64,000 nt of DNA from Parachryseolinea silvisoli. Lineage in GTDB: Bacteria; Bacteroidota; Bacteroidia; Cytophagales; Cyclobacteriaceae. The first letter of the stretch is position 1. Each line of letters starts with the position of its first letter. Under the pieces are notes generated by a model. The model was not told the origin of the DNA and made no database searches. It saw only the letters and a program-made list of their open reading frames with translations. Shown piece by piece: positions 1-9,200 of this stretch. Where the stretch lies: positions 806,001-870,000 of the forward strand of contig NZ_JAIOAO010000003.1 of NCBI RefSeq assembly GCF_021190955.1, given 5' to 3'. Position numbers and translations under genes: made by a program.

Positions 1-3000
1 GAAAGTCAACATTCTGAATTCAAGGCTAAGGCACTGAAGGTTATCGAATTTAAAACGGACTATTCATTATCTACACATGTTGCCAATAACATCGCATATG
101 TCAGTGATATGAGTAGTCCATACATGTGCTCAGACGGAAATACATGTTCTTCTGAAGGTTTTGACTTTGAATGGCCTTCCAACGTTCCACAAGGTTGTAC
201 AAGCTGGGCAAGCTGTTGTAATGTTAATGATCAACAGGCTTTTTATTCCATTGATCCTTATGCGAAATTCTATCAAGCAAGTACGGGTACCTGTCAGGAA
301 TTAGGCTACGATATTGCCGGACGTGACGCGATAAAATTTGAGCGTACAGGAAGGCTTACACTGAAGGAACTTCACGTACTGGGGCTGGGAGGTGAAAATT
401 TACTTCCTGCAACGACCTTTGCGTATGCTAATAATCCCCAGTCCGATGCGGGCAAGTACGACGACTGGGGGTACCATAAAAGCGACTACGTATCCGGCAC
501 CGGGATGCGTCGAATTACCGCATTGTCCGCTGCGGATGTCGATGCGTGGTCGCTTTCAGAAATAACATTGCCCACGGGTGGAAAAGTTAGCGTGGAATAC
601 GAGGCGAATACATTCCGAAAGTCGGTTTATAATAACGATGAAATTTTAAGCATTGAAAATATTGAACGGATCAGTACGGATCGGATAAAGGTTACGTTTA
701 AAGAAAAAGGCATTAACCTGGCAGACTTTTTCTCGGTTAATCAAAATATTAATCTGAATGTCTTGATCATGAGTAATACGACCTCTTATGAAGACGGTGC
801 ATTTTCAGATTTCTACAAATCTTCGGGTATCTCAGACCGTGTAAGCGAGGTCAACCAGGATAATATTGTTGTACAGGGAGGCACCCTCAATCAGTTTTTG
901 GCTCCGAATAGGATCATGCTGATTCCCGGAACGAATCTGTTACAGGCGGTTACGCCACATTTTGTCGCAGGGTGTGTCGTTGTTGACGAAGACGAGAGTA
1001 CCCCAAAGTATGCCGGCGGTGTGCGTGTAAGTGCTGTCCATTCGGATGAATTTGATGGGCATCGCCGGACCACACGCTACGGCTACGCCGGTATCTCTTC
1101 AGCTTCGTCGGGTGTTACCAGCTATAAACCGTTTCAGGCTGTATCGATTAACTTTCCTGAAGGAAACGAGTTTTTTGATTACCTGACTTCACGTTTTGAC
1201 TGGCAGCCAGAGAAAGTAGCAGCCATGAGTGATCGTGCGAAGTTTCAGAACCGGTTAAACGCTTTGTACTTCCCGGTTCTCTTATTTTCCCGTGAAGCGC
1301 CGGCCCCAGGAGCGATATACGAGTACGTGACGGTGACGAACGAGTATGATGGGATGGCCGCCGACAATTATACCCGTCATCAATTTAGAGTTTTTCAAGA
1401 CGATATGATCACACGTGAGGGGACAGGTGTTTATGCTTATACGATTACAAACGATGCGGTTAACGTCGGTAATTTGCTTGCGGTCGAGCGATTTGCGAAA
1501 GATGGGAAACTTCTGGAAGAGACCCGGTATGGTTATCTGTACGATGAAGTGAACGAGCCATTTGAGGAGGTGATGCGAAATAGAAGACAAGGGACAGTCG
1601 AGCAGGTATTTAATAAATATATGGTAGTAAAAGACTGGGATTTCGAGAGCATAGAAGATGGCGCTCATGAGCTCTCCAATACACAGCAATATGCTATAAC
1701 AAGGCACATTGATAGGTCAAACGCAGTGTCGAAAGTGACACACCGGAACTATAAGCTCGACATCGGATCAGCGACGGAAAATCACGATTTCGACTACTAC
1801 AGCGGTCAGCCAATTAAGACGGTGACACGGGATGGCGCTGGCAATCGCATCATGACTGTTATTAAGCCTGCCTATACGGTGGGTGAATATTCTGGAATGA
1901 CGGCAACCCAGCTGGCAGCGGGCACGGTGGGGATGGGACTCAAACTAAAAAATTCCGGGAACAAGAACATGCTAACGCAATTGGCGGGCAGCACGTCATA
2001 CAAGGTTGATGCGAACAACAACTATCTGGGAGTTCTTTCTGCGACGGCTCAAACATGGACAGATCAGATCGACGCCATCAACACGACGCTCAGCAGACAG
2101 AAGCAGCCGGGCGTCTGGCGTAAGCAAGCCGGGTATGTATTTGTTGGCGATCCCTCGGTAGCGCATCAGCAAGGCAATTATCCGGTGGCGAATTTTACGG
2201 CGTTTACCAGCTGGACGGCGAATATCATTCCGACGGTTTGGCAGCTCGGGGATTCGACTTCACTGTTTGATGTGTATTCGCATGAGTTGGAGAGCAAGGA
2301 TATGAATGGCGATTATCAGGCCATACGGTTCACATCAGACTTGCAACGCCCCACGGCGATGGTGGCGAACGCCCGGTATGATGAGTTTGTGTATACCGGA
2401 TTCGAAGCTCCGACGGTAGCGACCGATGGTGGTGTTTCTTATGATCAAAGTGCTTTGGATGCTTCCCGTGCACATAGTGGAAAAGCAAGCCTGGCTATTG
2501 CTGCGGCGGGGAATGGACCATTAACCGAGCTTAAGATTTTCAATGCCGGCAAAGATGCGCGCGGCGTAGATCGCGGGGCTATCGTTAGCTTCTGGGTATA
2601 CGCTAAAAACACGCCTTCCCTGGAATTGTGGCACCTTCTGCCGGGAAGTATTGACAAACACCCAATAACTATCGATGTTTGGCGGCGGGCGGGTGATTGG
2701 TACCTTTGCGAATTCACGATGGCCCGGACGGTTATCCCGGCGCTGAATAACACGACGTTGAAGTTGCAACTTGCTAACGTGGGACAAACGACGGCCTATA
2801 TCGACGACTTCCGGATTCACCCGGCCGATGCTTCGATGGTGAGTTATGTGTATGACAACCGCGGTATGGTATCCCATATTCTGGATGATAATAATCTATA
2901 CATGCACTACGAGTACGACGCCATGGGAAGATTGACCTCTACCTGGCGTGAGTCCTTTCGGCATGGAAAGGACCGGGCAGCAGTGAAACTTCAGGAGGTC

Positions 3001-3033
3001 GACTATCACTACAAAGGACATACAGATAAATGA
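1..3033 (+). CDS. YD/RHS-type shell protein, first segment (5' partial)
   Basis: The reading frame is open from the first base, so the gene begins upstream and the ATG at 109 is unlikely to be its start. At least 1010 codons are present. The middle shows motifs common in large Bacteroidota YD proteins, such as YDDWGYHK followed by an AWSLSEITLPTGG segment. A jelly-roll module lies in roughly the last 190 residues and ends IDDFRIHP. Two YD-type repeats follow (YVYDNRGMVSHI and YEYDAMGRLTSTW). Such proteins form the beta-shell that carries a toxin tip. The stop overlaps the start of the next gene by ATGA, so translation is probably coupled. The chain ends just as the YD repeats begin and they resume in later genes, so the shell looks split over several polypeptides. 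Family assignment is by motif; the toxin link comes from the downstream WHH domain. Confidence 0.8.
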   Translation, partial: ESQHSEFKAKALKVIEFKTDYSLSTHVANNIAYVSDMSSPYMCSDGNTCSSEGFDFEWPSNVPQGCTSWASCCNVNDQQAFYSIDPYAKFYQASTGTCQELGYDIAGRDAIKFERTGRLTLKELHVLGLGGENLLPATTFAYANNPQSDAGKYDDWGYHKSDYVSGTGMRRITALSAADVDAWSLSEITLPTGGKVSVEYEANTFRKSVYNNDEILSIENIERISTDRIKVTFKEKGINLADFFSVNQNINLNVLIMSNTTSYEDGAFSDFYKSSGISDRVSEVNQDNIVVQGGTLNQFLAPNRIMLIPGTNLLQAVTPHFVAGCVVVDEDESTPKYAGGVRVSAVHSDEFDGHRRTTRYGYAGISSASSGVTSYKPFQAVSINFPEGNEFFDYLTSRFDWQPEKVAAMSDRAKFQNRLNALYFPVLLFSREAPAPGAIYEYVTVTNEYDGMAADNYTRHQFRVFQDDMITREGTGVYAYTITNDAVNVGNLLAVERFAKDGKLLEETRYGYLYDEVNEPFEEVMRNRRQGTVEQVFNKYMVVKDWDFESIEDGAHELSNTQQYAITRHIDRSNAVSKVTHRNYKLDIGSATENHDFDYYSGQPIKTVTRDGAGNRIMTVIKPAYTVGEYSGMTATQLAAGTVGMGLKLKNSGNKNMLTQLAGSTSYKVDANNNYLGVLSATAQTWTDQIDAINTTLSRQKQPGVWRKQAGYVFVGDPSVAHQQGNYPVANFTAFTSWTANIIPTVWQLGDSTSLFDVYSHELESKDMNGDYQAIRFTSDLQRPTAMVANARYDEFVYTGFEAPTVATDGGVSYDQSALDASRAHSGKASLAIAAAGNGPLTELKIFNAGKDARGVDRGAIVSFWVYAKNTPSLELWHLLPGSIDKHPITIDVWRRAGDWYLCEFTMARTVIPALNNTTLKLQLANVGQTTAYIDDFRIHPADASMVSYVYDNRGMVSHILDDNNLYMHYEYDAMGRLTSTWRESFRHGKDRAAVKLQEVDYHYKGHTDK

Positions 3034-5804
3034 TATCGGATATGGTTAGATTGCTTATGAAGTTTATTCGAATCGTTTTCAATGTCGTGCTGGTGATAGG
3101 ATACATGACGTTCGTGACGCCGCATTGTTATGGTCAAACCGAATTTAAGATCAACGGCAATAGACATCCATGTGTCGGCACCGTGGAGACGTACATAGCT
3201 GACGGTACGCATGGATGTGGAGCGGTCGAGATACAGTTTCTTATTGCTTCGGAGGGCTTTCATTATGAGGTACTGAACGCGACAGCGAATTCAAAAACCG
3301 TTCGTTGGTTAAATCCGACGGGGTTCATTTTGAGGGGATTATTTAAAATATGTCCGAACGGTAACGTGAGTTATAGTGACCCGACACCGGGGTCTGCGAA
3401 ACCACTTCCAGCCTCTCTTCCTGTATCTTCAGACTCGCTTTCCATTGATGAATCCCATAGCATTGTTTTGAGAGTGCCGGGTTATACTGGAGATCTTAAG
3501 TGGTATGAAGGGGATCAGCTGGCAACCCCATATTTTGATAATATCTTACCTGCAAGGCCGGCCGGTATTTACGAATTTGAAGGGAGAGTAGTCAATCCCG
3601 ATAATTGCCCTATAGCTATTCCGTCCATGACGCTAACGGTAACCGTAGCGCCGGTCGTGGTGGATATGAACTGGGTTGAGACGAGAGGCTTTGACGATAG
3701 TACGTTGGTTAGTCATGGCATAGCATACTTCGGGCCGGCCGGTGAGGCGTTGCAAAGCCAGGCAAAGTCGCTTGAATACAACCAGGTGCTGACATCCGTA
3801 GTTGTAAAAGACAGTATTGGACGACCTGTGGCAAGCACATTGACAGCGCCAACGGGGATTAATTCCTTTTCCTACAGGCGGCGCTTTTTTGTAGATATCG
3901 CTGGCAATACGTTCAATCACAATGATCTTATAAGTGGTAAGGCGGGTAACCAACAGGGATCGGTAGGATGGTATTACAGCAGCAGCAATACGATGGAAAA
4001 GCATGTGCCGGCAACACAGTATCCGTATGCACGCAACGATTACTACTACGATGGGACAAACGAAGTGCGATTTTCCGCCGGTCCCGGTGAAACTCACCGG
4101 TTTCGTAATGGATCAGGTAATGAAACACTTACGGGACGTTTCCCGGTCGTGCACGAGCTGGATGATTATGTTGCTAAACGCAACTCCTCCGTTGTGCCTG
4201 GAGGAACGATGACGGTGCGGGGGCTTCAGGGAACTGTGCTGGTGGGCCGTGATGCCAACCATCATTACACGATCAGTATTGTCGATGGAGCCGGAAGGAC
4301 GCTGATGACCGCCAATCAGGGCTCACCGACGGATTATGACCTTGCTGTGGACAATACGCTTACGTCGAACATCTCGAACTCGTCTTCGCCATACTATAAT
4401 CGTTCTACATACTTTTATTTGTTGAATACCTCGCTTGTGACCTTTAATGCCGATCAATCGTATGCCAGCATTTATTATAATGATCTCTGTGCGACCTCGG
4501 CTGAGTATAATTATGCGCAGCCAGGAGTACCCATACAAATGAAGGACGGGTTTTACCGGGTAAAGATTATTGTGTCGGGCTACGAGGTCTCTGTTGTGCA
4601 TACGCACTATCTAAAGGATATTACGTATTTCTTTTATGACGATGCGGGACGGCTGATTTCGTCTGTTTCGCCGAATGGGTTTAAACAATGGCGAGCCGGC
4701 ACGCCCTATAGCCAGATCGATAAGAAATGGCAAGTCTATGATTTTAAAGGACAGGTTACATCTTCGCATGATCCGGATGCAGGGTCTGTGAATTATTTAT
4801 ACCGCAAGGATGGCGCCATCCGGTTTTCGCAAAACGACAAACAGGCCGCGGAGGGACATTTCTCCTATACACTCTATGACCGGCTGGGAAGGCCCGTGGA
4901 GTCCGGTGAGTATATTGGCTCGACGTATAAATTTGGTTCCGGTCTGTCTGACCAGCTGGAGTTTGCTAAACAAGTGAGCTTTCCGACAGATAGCACCCGT
5001 GACTGGCTGAAAACTCGATACGACTATGCTGACGACGATACGGTTGCGGGGTTTATTGCGGTGACACATCTGTCTGCCGATGATTATGCGCAACGTTTTG
5101 TCCGCGGCGGGGTGTCGACTACAGAGAATGCGCATATCCGAACTTGGTACAGTTACGATGAGTTTGGTCGGGTTACCTGGATGGCCCAAAAGCCAATAGC
5201 ATTGGATCGGGTGTTTGTGGTGACATATAGCTATGATTACCTCGGTAATGTGCTGCATACGGGAAGCTTTGCCTATAAGGCAACAACCGGCGCTATACTG
5301 AAGGAATTCTACCATCACTACGAATACGACAAAGACAAGCGTCTGAGCAAGGCCTACACAAGCGAGCAGGAGAGTGGCACGCGCAAACTGCGTGCAACCT
5401 ACGAATATTATATCCATGGCCCGCTAAAGCGCATTGTGTTGGGAAGTAAAACGCAAGGGATCGACTTTGTATACAATATCCAGGGTTGGCTGACACAGAT
5501 TAACCACCCCGATCCGATGCAAGACCCGGGTAATGATGGTAATGACGCGTTCGGCATGGTGCTCGACTACTATGAGAGCGATATGAACAATCTGTTCCCG
5601 TCGGTAGCCGTGGTGGACCCTTACCGAAGCCATACCACGTTTGGACAGCAGTCTGTGGCGGCCAATAATCATGCACCGCTAATCCGATTTGCGCCGGAGC
5701 CTCAGCCATCGATGCAGCCTGCGGGGTCTTCGATGAAGGATTTTAGCGCGAACAATCCCCGGTATAAGAAAATGCTTAATTCGCTCATGACGCCCTCTAA
5801 CTGA
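3030..5804 (+). CDS. Secreted YD/RHS-type shell protein, second segment
   Basis: This protein of 924 residues continues the shell. The ATG at 3030 overlaps the previous stop; an ATG at 3057 would give a more ordinary signal peptide (MKFIRIVFNVVLVIGYMTF, cleavage after YGQ), so the start is open. Residues about 130-210 look Ig-like (LKWYEGDQL). The stretch from about 213 (TRGFDDSTLVSHGIAYFGPAGE, then DSIGRPVAS) resembles the DUF6443-like head of Bacteroidota RHS proteins. YD repeats run from about 535 to 830 (FYDDAGRLISSVSPNG, YDRLGRPVE, YSYDEFGRVTWM). There is no RHS core and no toxin tip; the C-terminus simply ends in a polar stretch. Six bases separate it from the next gene. With its own signal peptide it should be exported separately from its neighbours and perhaps assemble with them outside the inner membrane, which is inference. 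Confidence 0.8.
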   Translation: MISDMVRLLMKFIRIVFNVVLVIGYMTFVTPHCYGQTEFKINGNRHPCVGTVETYIADGTHGCGAVEIQFLIASEGFHYEVLNATANSKTVRWLNPTGFILRGLFKICPNGNVSYSDPTPGSAKPLPASLPVSSDSLSIDESHSIVLRVPGYTGDLKWYEGDQLATPYFDNILPARPAGIYEFEGRVVNPDNCPIAIPSMTLTVTVAPVVVDMNWVETRGFDDSTLVSHGIAYFGPAGEALQSQAKSLEYNQVLTSVVVKDSIGRPVASTLTAPTGINSFSYRRRFFVDIAGNTFNHNDLISGKAGNQQGSVGWYYSSSNTMEKHVPATQYPYARNDYYYDGTNEVRFSAGPGETHRFRNGSGNETLTGRFPVVHELDDYVAKRNSSVVPGGTMTVRGLQGTVLVGRDANHHYTISIVDGAGRTLMTANQGSPTDYDLAVDNTLTSNISNSSSPYYNRSTYFYLLNTSLVTFNADQSYASIYYNDLCATSAEYNYAQPGVPIQMKDGFYRVKIIVSGYEVSVVHTHYLKDITYFFYDDAGRLISSVSPNGFKQWRAGTPYSQIDKKWQVYDFKGQVTSSHDPDAGSVNYLYRKDGAIRFSQNDKQAAEGHFSYTLYDRLGRPVESGEYIGSTYKFGSGLSDQLEFAKQVSFPTDSTRDWLKTRYDYADDDTVAGFIAVTHLSADDYAQRFVRGGVSTTENAHIRTWYSYDEFGRVTWMAQKPIALDRVFVVTYSYDYLGNVLHTGSFAYKATTGAILKEFYHHYEYDKDKRLSKAYTSEQESGTRKLRATYEYYIHGPLKRIVLGSKTQGIDFVYNIQGWLTQINHPDPMQDPGNDGNDAFGMVLDYYESDMNNLFPSVAVVDPYRSHTTFGQQSVAANNHAPLIRFAPEPQPSMQPAGSSMKDFSANNPRYKKMLNSLMTPSN

Positions 5805-5810
5805 AAACCT

Positions 5811-6212
5811 ATGCGTTATTTATATACCCTCTTATTGGTGGCCACCCTGGGGATAACCTGCGCGGCCCAGGACATCGCCACGCATACGATCCGGTGGAGC
5901 TCGGATCGTGCCTTTGATACCTCGCAGGGAGAGGCCATTGAAGAAGCGACGACATTGATAAGCTATGCGGATCGCCTGGAATGGCGTAATGCGGATGGCA
6001 CCGTGCGTAAAGTATATACGGTAATATCGGTCGTGCAGGGCTGGGACAACGTTAGCCTTCCGGGAAAGGCCCGGTATAGAATCACCGCGGAGGGATTTGG
6101 AGGCGTGGCGGTGTTCGAGCGGACGACGGCCGGTATCCGGATCACGTTGACGGTGGCCAAAGAGGCGCCGGAGTCTTTTGAAATCCTTGTAAGTAATTAT
6201 CAGGCGTTATGA
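5811..6212 (+). CDS. Small secreted protein of unknown function in the RHS operon
   Basis: I do not recognise a family. The 133-residue product begins with a clean signal peptide (MRYLYTLLLVATLGITCAAQ). The rest is a single small beta-rich domain with alternating hydrophobic residues and no cysteines after the signal. Its TGA stop overlaps the ATG of the giant toxin gene (ATGA at 6209-6212), and it starts 6 bases after the previous stop, so it is firmly inside the toxin operon. A chaperone, adaptor or accessory role for the split shell is possible but rests on position only. Confidence 0.6.
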   Translation: MRYLYTLLLVATLGITCAAQDIATHTIRWSSDRAFDTSQGEAIEEATTLISYADRLEWRNADGTVRKVYTVISVVQGWDNVSLPGKARYRITAEGFGGVAVFERTTAGIRITLTVAKEAPESFEILVSNYQAL

Positions 6213-9200
6213 TGGGTACAATGACACGCTTACTTTCTCTTATTCCCCGGCTTGTTTTTCTGATAGGCCTGTTTTTTTACATTCCTTCCATGGCACAGAC
6301 CAACGTCGTGCCCGATGCTGTTGAGCTGGCGGTATTAAAGAAGTTATATACAGACCTGGGCGGTGACAGTTGGACCAAACGTACAAACTGGCCGACAGTG
6401 GGTACCTGGCCGGCCACTGCTACAAGCGCCGTAATGGGAACATGGCAGGGAGTTACGGTCCAGAACGGCGATATCATTGGTCTTTCGTTTCCGGCGGCCA
6501 ACCTGGTGGGGACGTTGCCGGCTGAAGTCGGCGACCTGGCCCGGTTGCGGACGCTCCGGATGGATGGCAACAAGCTTACCGGGAGTATACCCGTCTCGTT
6601 GGGCGATTTGTCGGCGTTGACATCGTTGAACCTTGCCAACAACCAGTTGAGCGGCACGCTGCCGTCTTCGCTGGGGAATTTGACGAACCTCGTCCAGTTT
6701 ATCGTGTGGCGCAACAAACTGTCCGGTGAGATTCCGGCCTCGTTTTCGACCTGGACGCAGCTGACGTCGTTGTATCTCTATGAGAATCAATTCAGCGGAA
6801 CCCTTCCCGCCCTGGTCGGATGTACCAAGCTGCGGTACATTCATGCGCACTATAATTATTTCCAGGGCGGTATACCGGCTTCGTACAGTGCCTTCACAGC
6901 ACTGATAGAGCTTGTCGTATACAACAACGACTTGTCGGGCGAGCTTCCTTCCTTCGTGGGCAACTGGGTAAATCTAACGCAGCTTCTCCTGCATGACAAT
7001 GACTTCCGGGGTGCATTTCCCTCGACCATCGGTAACTGCACGGCGTTGGCAAACCTGCAGGCGGATAACAACGCATTTACTTCATTGCCACAGGAAGTCT
7101 TGAATAGTCCGGTGCTTGCGGCAGCGGATTTTCGAAACAACGCGCTGACAACGATTCCCGATTTTACCGGCTACTCCAATAACGGGCAACTGGTATTGTC
7201 GGTGCAAAATAATTACCTGGGGTTTGATAAGCTCGAGCGACTGTTTGATCCCAATAATGTTTCAACCCTGGTCCCGATCGTAAAAACGTTGCAATATAAA
7301 CCACAGAAGGTATATGACCTGGTACGCCGGGCCGATACCCCCGAGAATGGCACATTGCAACTTATGGCATTATCCAAGGGTGTTAATGGTAATATCACCT
7401 GGGAAAAGAAAAGCCCGGCGGGTACATGGATAAACATCACGACCAGCAATGCCGATGCTTCTCAACAGACGTATCGCATACCGAATGTCACACGTGACGC
7501 GGCGGCTGTCTACCGCTGGAAAAATGAGAATACGCGGCTGGGGATGACGTTGCAAAGCGATGAGACCGACGTACGCATTACCGATGTGGAGCGGTCCGGC
7601 AACCAGGCAACACCGATGTACAATGGATTGGCGACATCGGTACGCTGGCGTACTGCCAAAGCGCAGGGCACAGAAGGTACGGATCTGACGGGTATGTATT
7701 TATATGAATACGACGATCGATACCAGATCCGCGACGCCAGTTGGGCCGAAGTAAACAATACCTTGAATACTTACTCGATGGGCGGCAACAAGTTCCGGCT
7801 CACGGGCATGTCGTATGATGCCAACGGCAATATCAAGTCGCTGCACCGCTATGACGATGCAGGCTTGGAACAACATCGGTTTACATACACGTACGCACCG
7901 AACAAAAACCAGCTCACGTCGGTAAGCGGCTACACGAACGCTTACAAATATGACAAAGTAGGCCGGATGGTCGGTGAAGATAAGGCAGCAGGGGATGATC
8001 AATATGTCGACTACGATGTTTCCGGTAAAGTTGTTGCTGTGTATTCCGACTCCCTTAAAAGATCCGGGGATAAGAAAGTCGAGTATCAATACGATGATCG
8101 CGGTTTTCGTCTGACGAAGATCAACTATCTGGAGAACCGCACAACGTGGTACATTCGTGATGCTTCGGGAAATGTGCTGAGCGTTTACGAACAGGAGGGC
8201 ATTCCAGCCCTGGGTAACACGCATGACGTTGTAGAAACGGAAACACCGGTGTATGGATCGGGCAAGCTTGGTACATACTATCCGCAGCAGGAAGGTAGCG
8301 TAGCGTACGAGGTCACCGATCATCTGGGTAACGTCCGGGCATTGGTACGTGAAAATGCTACGACCTATACGGCAACGATGGAAGATAGCGGGGTGGAAAG
8401 CATTCAGAATCCGCGGGTCGAAGAGCTACAATATTTCCTTAACCTGCAGGAGACCGCAAAAGACGATCATTGGATGAATCATACGTCGCCCACCGCCACG
8501 GCTGTGAGCGATCCTTCGATGTCGGCTTATTTGTATTGGAACGACACGCAGGGGACACAGGCTTCCGACAAAGCTACCGGGCCGGCCATTGTGTTGGAGG
8601 TATCGCCCGGCGACACCGTTACGGCGGAAGCATACGTGCGTTATAAAGAAAAGGAGGACTATAACCACGGCAACTTTGACCTGACGGTGCTGTCCATGCT
8701 GCTGGGCAATAACTTTTCTTTTATCGGCGGCTTTGATGGAATGACTACGTCACAGGCGACGCAGTCATTCGGTCAGGCCCTGCTGGGCAGCACCTTCTTT
8801 AGTGATGAAGCAGTGAATGGACTGCCGTACGCGTACCTCAGCTATATTGTGTTTGACGCGGAAATGACAGCCGTGGCGTCCAAGCGGGTACGCATACCGG
8901 TAGAGGCCGGTTTCGGAATGAACGAGGAGACTATCCCCAACAGTCATGAACGTGTATTTCTAAAAGATCCTGTAGTTGTTCCAACGGCTGGGAAATACAT
9001 CTACGTCTGGGTATCCAATGAAAGTCCGGAGACGGAGGTATGGTTTGACGACTTCCGTGTAGCGCACACGACAACGTTTGTCTCGCAGTCGACCGACTAT
9101 GGCGTCTGGGGCGATATCTTACGGACAACGTCCACCGATGCGGGGCTTGAAAGGCAGAGCATCCGCAAGGGGCTGAAAGGGCAATATGCATTTGCCGGCG

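Noticed and set aside
3009-3057. Possibility that the split of the YD shell is a sequencing frameshift
   Set aside because: The downstream frames open with Sec signal peptides and ATGA start contexts, which a frameshift would not produce.
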